From an uncultured Chloroflexales bacterium (GTDB lineage: Bacteria; Chloroflexota; Chloroflexia; Chloroflexales; Chloroflexaceae), in contig CALGUG010000065.1 in the NCBI GenBank assembly GCA_937902315.1, positions 1 through 64,000 of the forward strand: a DNA stretch of 64,000 nt, read 5' to 3'. The notes under the pieces were generated by a model. It saw only the letters and a program-made list of their open reading frames with translations, was not told where the DNA came from and ran no database searches. Position 1 is the first letter of the stretch. The number at the start of each line of letters is the position of its first letter. Shown here piece after piece: positions 48,563 through 57,073 of this stretch. The position numbers and the translations under genes were made by a program.

Positions 48563-49798
48563 ATGCAGCACAAGCTCCGAGCCATTCTCGATCTCGCAAG
48601 ACAGCGACCTTGGGCCAGCCTCTGTCTGGCTGGCCTGCTTGTGCTGGCTGCTATACTGATCGGCAGCGGCGTCCGCTTGGCGACCAGCCAAGATCAACGG
48701 GCGGGCGTGGTGGTTCAGTTCGGCGATGGCAGCATGCAAACCGCCTGCGTCAATCTGCAAAGCGCAGATAGCAATCGCGACGGTAAGACGACCGGAGAAG
48801 AGGTGTTACGGGCGGCTGGCTTCGATGTGATCGCCGAAGTCAGCGCGTTGGGGCCGGCGATCTGCAAAGTCGGCCCCGATGGCTGCAACTTCCCCCAAGA
48901 GCACTGCTTCTGTGAGTGCAGCCTCGCGCCCGGCAGCGACTGTCGCTATTGGGCTTACAGTCGGCTCGAAGGAGGTGTGTGGAGAACTTCCGGTTTGGGA
49001 GCGGGCAACACCCAAGTGCAACCCGGCGATGTCGAAGGCTGGGTCTGGGGCTATGGCACCGTCAATCAGGGCGCCCAGCCGCCGCTCTACAGCTTCGACG
49101 ATATCTGTATGCTCGAAGCCGCCACGCCGAGCAGCACCGCCAGCGCTACGCCCAGCAACACGCTAACCGCCTCGGCGACCAATACGCCTACGCCGACCTA
49201 CACGGCCCTGCCCAGCAACACGCCCTTGCCGACCTTTACGGCCCTGCCGAGCTTTACGCCGCCGCCCAGCCCTACTAACCAGCCTAGCCCAAGCCAAACC
49301 AGCTTGCCCGACGTGCAGCAGGCTACGCCAACCTCATCGCCTAGCCCGACAGCACAGCAGGTTGCTATACGTGAAATAAGTCGGTTTTATATCTATTTAC
49401 CACATTTGATTCATATAGTCAAAGTTCAGCAGCCAGAAGCAACGCCCGAAGCAAGCGCAGAGCCAGAAGCAACGCCCGAGGCAATGCCGAGCAGCACTGC
49501 CAGCCCGAGCCCTACGGCGAGCGCGACTGCGACACCGCTTCCAAGCCCAAGCGCTAGCCCGACAGCCCAAGCCAGCCCGACGGCCGCTCGCGAGCTTGCC
49601 ACAGCTACGGCGAGCGCAAGCGCTACCGCCACGCAGCAGCTGAGCGTCCAAGCGACGTCGCCAGCGAGCCCGACTGCGCCAAGCGTTATTCAGGCCCAAA
49701 CGGAAACTGAAGCCTCGTTCGGGCCTTATCTCGGTTTCGTAGCCATTCTGGTCGGTCTGATCGGTTTTTGGCTTTTTATTCGACAAGGGAGCACATGA
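48563..49798 (+). CDS. membrane-anchored DUF4430-like protein with Ser/Thr/Pro stalk
   Basis: A 411-residue surface protein. It has an uncleaved or signal helix at ~18-38. The beta domain at ~46-165 resembles the one in the preceding gene: VVVQFGDGSMQ, EEVLRAAGFDV, ICKVGPDGCN, EHCFCEC, RYWAYSRLEGGVWRTSGLGA, VEGWVWG. Then come two low-complexity Ser/Thr/Pro/Ala stalks (~185-270 and ~290-385), interrupted by a short hydrophobic IYLPHLIHIV segment, and a C-terminal transmembrane helix (YLGFVAILVGLIGFWLFI). It probably presents a corrinoid-binding domain close to the transporter. The stop overlaps the next start (ATGA). Confidence 0.82.
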   Translation: MQHKLRAILDLARQRPWASLCLAGLLVLAAILIGSGVRLATSQDQRAGVVVQFGDGSMQTACVNLQSADSNRDGKTTGEEVLRAAGFDVIAEVSALGPAICKVGPDGCNFPQEHCFCECSLAPGSDCRYWAYSRLEGGVWRTSGLGAGNTQVQPGDVEGWVWGYGTVNQGAQPPLYSFDDICMLEAATPSSTASATPSNTLTASATNTPTPTYTALPSNTPLPTFTALPSFTPPPSPTNQPSPSQTSLPDVQQATPTSSPSPTAQQVAIREISRFYIYLPHLIHIVKVQQPEATPEASAEPEATPEAMPSSTASPSPTASATATPLPSPSASPTAQASPTAARELATATASASATATQQLSVQATSPASPTAPSVIQAQTETEASFGPYLGFVAILVGLIGFWLFIRQGST

Positions 49799-50613
49799 CT
49801 CGTCTCGTTCAATCGTCTCTTAGCATTGCGATCTATCTGCTCGCCAGCCTGATCGGCGTGGTGGCCTTTCTGTATCCCTTTTTTCTGCCCGTTCTGCCCG
49901 CAGCCACTATGAACAGCGCCCACAGCAACGACGCTCCCTTGGTGCTCTCGATTGTCGTGGTATTATGTTTTATAGCGCTCCTCGTCGAGATCCAAGGCCA
50001 GCAACTCAGTGCAAAAAGCGTCGCTCTGCTCGGTGTCTTGGTCGCGATCAACTCGCTGCTGCGCTTTATCGAAGTCGCCGTGCCCGGGCCGGGCGGCTTC
50101 AGCCCGATCTTCTGTTTGATCATTCTGGTGGGCTACATCTACGGCGGGCGCTTCGGCTTTATGATGGGTACGCTCACACTGTTCGTCTCGGCCCTGATTA
50201 CGGGCGGGGTCGGCCCATGGCTGCCCTACCAGATGTTTAGCGCCGGTTGGGCCGGTATGAGCGCGCCGCTCTGTCGCCCGCTGGTGCGCCTTCTGCGCGC
50301 AGAAGGCAAGCAGGCCGAGCTGTGGCTGCTGATGCTGTTCGGCTTCCTGTGGGGAATGTTGTATGGAATCATTATGAATCTCTGGTTCTGGCCCTTTGTG
50401 AGCGGACCAGCCGATCAATACTGGCAGTATGGCATCAGCTTGTGGGCGGGCATCCAGCGCTATCTGGCCTTTTATCTGGCGACATCGCTGCTCTGGGATA
50501 TCGCGGCCGCCTGCGGCAACGCCCTCTTGATCGCGGTGGTCGGCCTGCCCACGCTGCGCGCCCTACGTCGTTTTCAAGCCCGCTTTCATTTCCACTACGA
50601 GCCGTTAGTATGA
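49795..50613 (+). CDS. ECF transporter S component, probably for cobalamin
   Basis: A 272-residue membrane protein with about six transmembrane helices. The segment YIYGGRFGFMMGTLTLFVSALITGGVGPWLPYQMFSAGWAGMSA is typical of ECF substrate-specificity components of the CbrT-like group (only its central landmarks are needed: GFMMGTLTLFVSAL and GVGPWLPYQM). It would capture substrate in the membrane and deliver it to the T/A module encoded next. B12 specificity is inferred from the riboswitch. ATG 49795 overlaps the preceding stop; its own stop overlaps the T-component start. Confidence 0.85.
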   Translation: MTRLVQSSLSIAIYLLASLIGVVAFLYPFFLPVLPAATMNSAHSNDAPLVLSIVVVLCFIALLVEIQGQQLSAKSVALLGVLVAINSLLRFIEVAVPGPGGFSPIFCLIILVGYIYGGRFGFMMGTLTLFVSALITGGVGPWLPYQMFSAGWAGMSAPLCRPLVRLLRAEGKQAELWLLMLFGFLWGMLYGIIMNLWFWPFVSGPADQYWQYGISLWAGIQRYLAFYLATSLLWDIAAACGNALLIAVVGLPTLRALRRFQARFHFHYEPLV

Positions 50614-51644
50614 AGTTGCATCCGCTGGCCTGGGTGGCTTGGCTGCTGTCGACCTTAGTCGCGCTCTCAGTCACCCGCAACCCACTCTATCTACTGATTG
50701 TGCTGCTCTGTATCGCCATCGTCGGCAATCTCAGCCCAAAAAGCCAAACACGTTACAAGCTCCCAACGGCCCTGTTTGTGTTACTGCTGGTGACAAGCTG
50801 TTGTTTCAACGCCCTCACAGTGCACTATGGCAACAGCGTGCTTTTCAGGCTGCCGGAATGGATCCCTGTAGTCGGCGGCGTTATCACGCTCGAGGCCGCG
50901 CTCTATGGCCTACTGAACGGCTGCGTCTTGATCGGCTTTCTACTGGCTTTCCAAGTGATCATGCAGGTGCTCACAAGCCAAGAACTGGTCGGGCTCTTGC
51001 CGCCCGCTTTCTACCCGATCGCAGTCGTCGTCACAATCGCGCTTGGCTTTGTGCCAACCACCATCCAGCAGATCGGCAAGATCCGCGATGCCCAAGCCAT
51101 TCGTGGCCATCGCCTGCAGGGTTGGCGCGACTGGCTGCCGCTCTGGATGCCGCTCTTGATCGGCGGGCTCGAGCGCGCCTTTCAGCTGGCCGAAGCCATG
51201 GTCGCGCGCGGTTTTGCCAGCAACGACCGCCCCAAGCAGATCATCGGCGACCAGATCGCGCTGGTCTGCGGTATGCTGCTTCTGCTAGCGGGTTGGTTTG
51301 TGCGCTTGGTCTGGGGCTTAGGCGGCGTCGGGATCGGAGCGATGCTGCTCGGCGCGCTGCTGATCGGCCTTACACTCTGGCGCATCGGCAAACGCAGCCC
51401 GCGCAGCCACTACCGCACGCGGCGCTGGCACCTCAACGACAGCATTGTGCTACTCGCCAGCCTGCTGTTCGCTGGTCTGCTCTTGGCCCCGCTCGATCTG
51501 CTCGATCGCCGCTCGCTCTACTACTATCCCTATCCAGAGCTGAGCTTGCCCGAATTTCAAACCTGGCTCGGGCTCTGCTTTTTGTGTTTACTGACGCCGA
51601 TTGTTGTCTCGTTGCTCAACAATCCTAAAGAAATCGGATCATGA
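50610..51644 (+). CDS. ECF transporter T component
   Basis: A 344-residue EcfT-type scaffold protein with hydrophobic segments in the first ~130 residues and again at ~230-260 and ~280-335. The two cytoplasmic coupling-helix motifs that bind the ATPases are recognisable as DAQAIRGHRLQG (~165) and EAMVARGFASND (~200). It links the S component to the ATPase pair. The start at ATG 50610 overlaps the S-component stop (ATGA). The stop overlaps the ATPase start in the same way, giving a fully coupled set. Confidence 0.9.
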   Translation: MKLHPLAWVAWLLSTLVALSVTRNPLYLLIVLLCIAIVGNLSPKSQTRYKLPTALFVLLLVTSCCFNALTVHYGNSVLFRLPEWIPVVGGVITLEAALYGLLNGCVLIGFLLAFQVIMQVLTSQELVGLLPPAFYPIAVVVTIALGFVPTTIQQIGKIRDAQAIRGHRLQGWRDWLPLWMPLLIGGLERAFQLAEAMVARGFASNDRPKQIIGDQIALVCGMLLLLAGWFVRLVWGLGGVGIGAMLLGALLIGLTLWRIGKRSPRSHYRTRRWHLNDSIVLLASLLFAGLLLAPLDLLDRRSLYYYPYPELSLPEFQTWLGLCFLCLLTPIVVSLLNNPKEIGS

Positions 51645-53275
51645 TCAGTTTTGAACAAGTAAGTTTCTCCTATCCCCAAGCGCAAAAGCCGCTGCTCGAA
51701 CAGGTCAACCTCGAGATCCCAGAGGGTAGCTTTTGTCTGGTTGTAGGCGCTTCGGGAAGCGGCAAATCGACCCTGCTGCGCTGTATCAACGGCTTAGTTC
51801 CTCACTTTAGCGGCGGCCGACTGAGCGGCAATATTCGCGTCGACGGTCTCGACCCCGTGCGCGAATCGCCCCAAGTGATGAGCCGCCATGTCGGCTTCGT
51901 TTTTCAAGATCCCGAAGCACAATTCGTCGTCAATCAGGTCGAAGACGAGATCGCCTTTGCGCTCGAGCACGCCGCGATCCCCCAACAAGAGATGCGCATT
52001 CGCGTCGAGGAGGTTTTGGGGCTACTCGATCTAGGCGAGCTGCGCGAACGCGAGCTGCATACCCTCTCGGGCGGTCAACAACAGCGCGTCGCGATCGCCG
52101 CTGCTCTGGCTCTGCGCCCCAATATCCTTGTGCTCGACGAGCCGACCTCGCAGCTCGACCCACAATCGGCCGACGATGTGTTGCAAGCCTTGGTGCGCCT
52201 AAACGCCGATCTGGGCATCACAATCGTGCTGGCCGAGCACCGCATCGAACGCGTCTTGCCCTTTATCGACCATCTGATCGCGGTGCAGGTCGATCCAATC
52301 ACGGGCAAGCGCAGCGTCATTGAGGGGGAGCCGCGCGAGCTGCTTCAGCAGATCGAGCTGGTGCCGCCACTGATCGCGCTCGGCAAAGCGCTTGCCTGGC
52401 AGCCACTACCGCTCAGCATCAAAGAAGGCCTGCGTCACAGCCGCCCGCTGGCGCGCCAACTGAGCCAGCTTCAGCCGCCTCAGCCGCTCAAGCACAGCGA
52501 TGTCCCCGTTATCAAGTTACACAAGCTCAACAGCGGCTATGGGCAACACACAGTGTTTGAAGATCTCGATTTAGAGCTTTGGGCCGGGGAGATAACGGTT
52601 CTTTTGGGGCGGAATGGGGTTGGAAAGAGCACGCTGCTGCGCACGATCGTCGGCTTGCAGCCCATTCGCAAAGGTGCAGTCGAGATTATGGGGCGCTCGA
52701 CGCGGGGCAAGAGCGTGGCCGAGATCTGCCAACAGGTTGGCTATTTGCCGCAAGACCCTAACGCGCTGCTGTTTAGCGATACGGTGCGCGATGAGCTGCT
52801 GATCAGCTTGGCCAACCACAAGATCACCGGGCCAGCCGCCCTAGAGCGGGCCGATGTGCTATTGCACAAGCTCGGGCTTGTAGAGCTGGCCGAGGCTTAC
52901 CCGCGCGATCTGAGCGTGGGCGAACGCCAGCGCGTTGCACTCGCCGCTATCAGCGTAAGCGAGCCACAGGCCTTTCTGCTCGACGAACCGACTCGTGGCT
53001 TGGATTACGTTGCCAAAGAGCGCCTCGCAGAGCTGCTGCATACTTGGCGCAGCGAAGGTAAAACGCTCTTGATCGTGACCCACGATGTCGAGTTCGCCGC
53101 TAGCATTGCTGATCGCATTGTGCTGCTCGGCAGCGATGGCATCACCGCCGATGGCCCTGCCAGCGAGGTTTTGGGAGCTTCGCCGCTGTTCGCGCCCCAG
53201 ATCGCACGGCTCTTTCCTCAGACGGGTTGGCTTACCAGCCAGCAGGCCCTGCAGCATCTGCTGGCGAAGAGCTAG
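51641..53275 (+). CDS. ECF transporter fused A1-A2 ATPase
   Basis: A 544-residue protein with two ABC ATPase domains in one chain. The first has Walker A VGASGSGKSTLLR, Q-loop VFQDPEAQFV, signature LSGGQQQRV and Walker B ILVLDEPTSQLD. The second has GRNGVGKSTLLR, YLPQDPNALLF, LSVGERQRV and AFLLDEPTRGLD. Both catalytic Glu residues and the H-loops (VLAEHRIE, VTHDVEF) are present, so both sites look active. It powers import by the ECF complex. It is the last gene of the riboswitch-controlled operon; a repeat and hairpin follow. Confidence 0.95.
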   Translation: MISFEQVSFSYPQAQKPLLEQVNLEIPEGSFCLVVGASGSGKSTLLRCINGLVPHFSGGRLSGNIRVDGLDPVRESPQVMSRHVGFVFQDPEAQFVVNQVEDEIAFALEHAAIPQQEMRIRVEEVLGLLDLGELRERELHTLSGGQQQRVAIAAALALRPNILVLDEPTSQLDPQSADDVLQALVRLNADLGITIVLAEHRIERVLPFIDHLIAVQVDPITGKRSVIEGEPRELLQQIELVPPLIALGKALAWQPLPLSIKEGLRHSRPLARQLSQLQPPQPLKHSDVPVIKLHKLNSGYGQHTVFEDLDLELWAGEITVLLGRNGVGKSTLLRTIVGLQPIRKGAVEIMGRSTRGKSVAEICQQVGYLPQDPNALLFSDTVRDELLISLANHKITGPAALERADVLLHKLGLVELAEAYPRDLSVGERQRVALAAISVSEPQAFLLDEPTRGLDYVAKERLAELLHTWRSEGKTLLIVTHDVEFAASIADRIVLLGSDGITADGPASEVLGASPLFAPQIARLFPQTGWLTSQQALQHLLAKS

Positions 53276-53344
53276 ACGGACTTGGTTGGCTAAGAGGTAG
53301 GGTAAGGAGAGCGCAACGAGGGCGCAAAAACCAGCCGAATGTTT

Positions 53345-53384
53345 GGAAAGGATGTTGATAGCCGTAGGCGGACGCGGTAAGGAC
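53345..53384 (-). repeat. dispersed repeat, copy 12 (short)
   Basis: Core ATAGCCGTAGGCGGACGC at 53358-53375, with only part of the outer flank, which runs into the hairpin at 53385. Confidence 0.8.
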
Positions 53385-53427
53385 CACATGCTCGCTAGAA
53401 GCCTATCCGCCTGCTAGCGAGCATGTG
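53385..53427 (-). terminator. hairpin at end of the PAS-STAS cluster
   Basis: 14-bp arms CACATGCTCGCTAG and complement. The right arm includes the stop codon and last codons of the leftward gene. No T tract is seen. Confidence 0.6.
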
Positions 53428-54268
53428 CAAGTCGCTGGGTAGCAGCGATCGCAGCTTGCAACGTGGCAAAGGTTGACAAACGCGCCAAATCGAGCTGCAT
53501 GCTCACCAAGCTTTGGGCAACCTCTGGCCGCACCCCGCTTACAAGCAGCTCTACACCAAGCAGACGCACCGCTTGGGCGGCTCTCCACAAGGCGCGGGCT
53601 ACATCGTCATCGATCAAGTCAACACCCGTTATATCAATCACAAGGTAGTGGGGTTTCTGTTGGGCGACGCCTGCCAGCAAGGTCGCGAGCATACGCTCGA
53701 CACGCACCTCATCGAGCGTGCCGATCAGCGGCATCACTAACACAGTATCGCTGATCGCAAGCAAAGGTGTAGAGAGCGCCTCTAACATCTCCTCCTGCTG
53801 ATCGATCAACTGTTGATACTGGGCAGTCTGTTCGCTCGCTTGCTGTTTCTGCTCGGTGATATCGCGCGCGACGATCACGATATACTCGACTTCGCCGCGC
53901 TGATCGAGAATCGGTATAACCGAATTGCTCAACCAAAAAGTCGCGCCAGTATCTTCATAGGCAAATTCGAGCTCTTGATCGAAAATACTCGCTTTCGAGT
54001 CGATACAAGCTTGGACCAAGGGCTTCGACTGGGAGTATTCCGCAGGCGTCATCATCTCCGACAGCAACAAGCCTTCTAAGTAGGGGTAGCTCGAAATATA
54101 GACCGCTGTTTGATTGGCTAAGACGATGCGATAGTTCTCGTAATCGAGCACTTTCAGCAAGACCAACAAGAAGGGGGCCTGGTGAAACATGGTCTGGAGA
54201 CGACTCAGACGCAGCTTGATCGCTTGCTGCTCTTCTTCGTTGTCCTGATGCTTCGTTAGTTTATCCAC
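53414..54268 (-). CDS. PAS-STAS protein (RsbR-like), paralogue 1
   Basis: A 284-residue protein. The PAS domain is at ~25-145 (FHQAPFLLVLLKVLDYENYRIVLAN, VARDITEQKQQ), a linker helix at ~145-165, and the STAS domain at ~165-280 (LVMPLIGTLDEVRVERM, YLVIDITGVDLIDDDVA, LLVSGVRPEVAQSL). Relative to Bacillus RsbRA the first phospho-Thr is kept (GTLD) and the second is replaced by Asp (IDDD). Such proteins form stressosome-like complexes with RsbS/RsbT, which are not encoded here. It starts at GTG 54268 with AAGGATT upstream and overlaps the previous gene by 8 bp. Confidence 0.88.
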   Translation of the reverse strand: MDKLTKHQDNEEEQQAIKLRLSRLQTMFHQAPFLLVLLKVLDYENYRIVLANQTAVYISSYPYLEGLLLSEMMTPAEYSQSKPLVQACIDSKASIFDQELEFAYEDTGATFWLSNSVIPILDQRGEVEYIVIVARDITEQKQQASEQTAQYQQLIDQQEEMLEALSTPLLAISDTVLVMPLIGTLDEVRVERMLATLLAGVAQQKPHYLVIDITGVDLIDDDVARALWRAAQAVRLLGVELLVSGVRPEVAQSLVSMQLDLARLSTFATLQAAIAATQRLAHAR

Positions 54269-55151
54269 GTCTCAATCCTTTCTTATAGCGATCAGGCTGA
54301 GCGGCGCTGGTCTGGGCGATGGCCGCTTGCAGGGTGGCTGTGGTGCGCAGCGATATAAGTTGCCCATCGATACTTCCCAAGGTTTGAGCGACTTCGGGGC
54401 GGATCCCGCTCAATACAATCTCGGCGCCCAAAAGGCGCACCGCTTGAGCGGCCCGTACCAGCGAGCGGGCTATTTGCTCATCGATCAGCGGCACACCAGT
54501 GATATCAATGATCACATAGGCCACACGCTGTTGAGCCACCCCTTCTAGCAGCGTTCGTATCAGCTTGTGCATGCGTCGCTCATCGAGTAAGCCGATCAAG
54601 GGCATAACTAGGCTGTTCTGGCTGATGCGCAAGAGCGGGGTAGCCAACTCGTCAATACGCCTTGTATAGCGTTCGATGTGCTTTTGGTGGGCCTCGCGCT
54701 GCAGACGCTCGCGCTCTTTCTCGGCTGTGATATCCCAAGCGACACTGAGGATGGCGCGCCGATCCTCGCTCACGATCGGCAAGTTGAGATGAGCATACCA
54801 AGCCCGTTTTCGCTGAGCATGCGGCCGCACCACCTCTTCGATCACCACATCGCCGGTTTCCAAACAACGCTCGAAAATGCCCTGCAGATACTTCAGCTCC
54901 CGGCTCTTCATCACATCGCGCAGCAAGCTGCCCTCGTAGTGCGCTCCAGAGGCTTCTTTCGCCATACGATTGAGGGCCATGCAGCGATATTCGCCATCGC
55001 TCTCTTGCTCGGTCAAAATCATCATAAATGGCAGGTGGTCGAACAGTTTGAGATAGAGTTCAAGCTCTTCGACTGGTTCGAGCGGCACACGTTGTGGCGG
55101 TAGGTTTGCGCTGGTTTTGCCCGCTGTAGGCAATTGAGGTCGTGATAACAC
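54261..55151 (-). CDS. PAS-STAS protein (RsbR-like), paralogue 2
   Basis: A 296-residue protein with an N-terminal Pro-rich lead, a PAS domain at ~35-150 (FDHLPFMMILTEQESDGEYRCMALN, LSVAWDITAEKERE) and a STAS domain at ~175-290 (LVMPLIGLLDERRMHKL, YVIIDITGVPLIDEQIA, IVLSGIRPEVAQTL). Both phospho-acceptor positions are changed: Thr to Leu in GLLD and Thr to Glu in IDEQ, the latter a possible permanent phospho-mimic. GTG start with GGAGAT upstream. It is transcribed between paralogues 3 and 1, with 38 bp before it. Confidence 0.87.
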   Translation of the reverse strand: MLSRPQLPTAGKTSANLPPQRVPLEPVEELELYLKLFDHLPFMMILTEQESDGEYRCMALNRMAKEASGAHYEGSLLRDVMKSRELKYLQGIFERCLETGDVVIEEVVRPHAQRKRAWYAHLNLPIVSEDRRAILSVAWDITAEKERERLQREAHQKHIERYTRRIDELATPLLRISQNSLVMPLIGLLDERRMHKLIRTLLEGVAQQRVAYVIIDITGVPLIDEQIARSLVRAAQAVRLLGAEIVLSGIRPEVAQTLGSIDGQLISLRTTATLQAAIAQTSAAQPDRYKKGLRRG

Positions 55152-55189
55152 AGCGTTTATCTCCTTTCGTAACGCCGCGAGTTTAGAGG

Positions 55190-56074
55190 CTAGTCGTTCT
55201 CTTCAAGCGTTTCGAGCGCCTCAAGGGCTTGTTGAAGCGTTTCAAAATACCTGATCTTGCCCATATCGAGACTCCAAGCATCCATCTCGCGATCGATCTC
55301 GGCCCGCACCCCCGATACAACTACTTGTGTGCCCAAGCTGCGCATCGCTTTGGCGGCCTCTAAAAAGCTCTGCGCCACCGAGCCATCGACGCTCGGTATA
55401 CCCGTTATGTCAACAATGATAATGCGGGCTTGTGTCTCTTGTACAGCGCGCCTAAAGATCTCCATCAGGCGTTCAAGGCGATCGAGATCGACTAAGCCGA
55501 TCAGCGGAAAAAGCAGAGTCGTATCGTTGACACGCAAGCAGGGTGGTTCGGGTTCGGCAAGCTTCGCGGCTTGCTCTTCGATCTGTCTCTCATAAACCTC
55601 CTGCTCGGCTAGCTCGGCTCGTCTTTCGCGGGTGGTCTCGGTCGCTACAAACAGCAGGTGGGTGATGTGACCGCGCGCGTTACAGACCGCAATAAACGAG
55701 CAGCTCAGCCAAAATACCGCTCCCGAATCGCGTACAAACATGATCTCACGATGCAGCACCGAAGTCTGTTGATCGAGCAGTTCATGAAAGAGCGTCTCGA
55801 AATAGACTAACTCTTCGGGTGGAAACATCTCTGATACCACCATGCCATCGACCGAGTCGTAACCTGAAGCAAGCACAGCTGCCCGGTTAGCCACAAGTAC
55901 TCGAAACGTGGTGTAGTTAATCACCTCTATCAATCCGAGCGCTATCGGCATAGAATGAAACATGCGAAGGTAGTAGTGCTCCTTCATCAATACCTGTTGG
56001 AGCAATTCCTCTGGATTCGCCTCTTGAGGTGAGCTTGTGTTCTTGGGTGTAGAAGGAGTACGCGGTTCTGACAT
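55190..56074 (-). CDS. PAS-STAS protein (RsbR-like), paralogue 3
   Basis: A 294-residue protein. PAS at ~35-155 (FHSMPIALGLIEVINYTTFRVLVAN, DGMVVSEMFPPEEL, FVATETTRERR) and STAS at ~180-290 (LLFPLIGLVDLDRLERL, IIIVDITGIPSVDGSVA, VVVSGVRAEIDREM). Phospho-sites are absent (Leu in GLVD, Gly in VDGS), and the usual RPEVAQ is altered to RAEIDR, so this copy is the more diverged type. The ATG has AAAGGG upstream. It sits between paralogues 4 and 2 in one leftward unit. Confidence 0.86.
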   Translation of the reverse strand: MSEPRTPSTPKNTSSPQEANPEELLQQVLMKEHYYLRMFHSMPIALGLIEVINYTTFRVLVANRAAVLASGYDSVDGMVVSEMFPPEELVYFETLFHELLDQQTSVLHREIMFVRDSGAVFWLSCSFIAVCNARGHITHLLFVATETTRERRAELAEQEVYERQIEEQAAKLAEPEPPCLRVNDTTLLFPLIGLVDLDRLERLMEIFRRAVQETQARIIIVDITGIPSVDGSVAQSFLEAAKAMRSLGTQVVVSGVRAEIDREMDAWSLDMGKIRYFETLQQALEALETLEEND

Positions 56075-56185
56075 GCTATAAAGCCCTTTTTATAACGAAG
56101 CAGCTGCTTGATTTCGGCAAGAAGTGCGCAAGCTTCATCCCTCCTTAAACTGATGGAATGGTTTGATTCCGTTGTGATATGAGCT

Positions 56186-57073
56186 CTAAGAGGCAGACTG
56201 CCGTTTGATGATCTGGAGGGCCGCTTGGAGATCTTTGCAGATTTGCACCTGCTCAAAGGGCGGCTCGATCGCTTGGACTTGAGCAGCAGTTGCTCGATCG
56301 AGGCCAGTGATAATCAGCTTGAGCTGAAGTGTAGCAGCGAGCCTAACCAGCGTTGCGAGCATGGCTGGTAGGCTAGGATCATCAGCGGGGACGCCTGTCA
56401 GATCAAGCACCACATACTCGAGGCTTTGCTCGCCAGCAAGCTCTTGCAGACGAGCTTGAATCAAGCTCTCGTGCGTCGCTTCGAGCGGGCCGATCACAGG
56501 CAGCAATACACTACAAGTGCTAAGCGCTAAAACCGGTAGCGATCGCTCCACTAAGTCGTTAGAGAGCTGCACAAGTTGAGCGATCTTCTCTTGCTGTTCT
56601 CGCAGTTCGCGCTGTTTGCGTAGCGTAACATCGTACGAGACCAACATCATATGGGTTAGAGACTCTTGTTCGTTAAATAAAGGCACAACAAAACAGAGAA
56701 GCCAGCGATACGCTTCACCATTGTCGTTGCATAGTTCAATTTCACGCTCAATTAATGATTGTGTCGCTAAACATTCTTTATAAAACTCTTTTACCTGTTC
56801 AAGCGCCGTTTGAGGAAAAATCTCTGTGAGTATCTTACCTTCTAGATCAAAGTGTTCAGACTCCTGTGAAACTTGATGTAAAGGTACATAACGAAAAGTG
56901 TGTTCGTCGATAACCTCTGTTAAAATCACTTTCGCGGGTATATGATCAAAGATCATTTGAAACTGATTGATGAGCCTAAAAATATCGTCTTGAGCGTCGG
57001 AGTACGACATGCGCGTCGCGAAGAAGGAAGATATCATCGAGGGGCCATAGGGAGGAGTAGGCGGAAAAGCCAC
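56186..57073 (-). CDS. PAS-STAS protein (RsbR-like), paralogue 4 (most diverged)
   Basis: A 295-residue protein with PAS at ~40-160 (FDHIPAKVILTEVIDEHTFRYVPL, LVSYDVTLRKQRE) and a degenerate STAS at ~180-290 (VLLPVIGPLEATHESL, YVVLDLTGVPADDPSLP, LIITGLDRATAAQV). Pro replaces the acceptor Thr at both positions, so it cannot be regulated by RsbT in the usual way. The GTG start at 57073 has AAAGGAT upstream; ATG codons further in are possible. It is the first gene of the leftward cluster. Confidence 0.83.
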   Translation of the reverse strand: MAFPPTPPYGPSMISSFFATRMSYSDAQDDIFRLINQFQMIFDHIPAKVILTEVIDEHTFRYVPLHQVSQESEHFDLEGKILTEIFPQTALEQVKEFYKECLATQSLIEREIELCNDNGEAYRWLLCFVVPLFNEQESLTHMMLVSYDVTLRKQRELREQQEKIAQLVQLSNDLVERSLPVLALSTCSVLLPVIGPLEATHESLIQARLQELAGEQSLEYVVLDLTGVPADDPSLPAMLATLVRLAATLQLKLIITGLDRATAAQVQAIEPPFEQVQICKDLQAALQIIKRQSAS

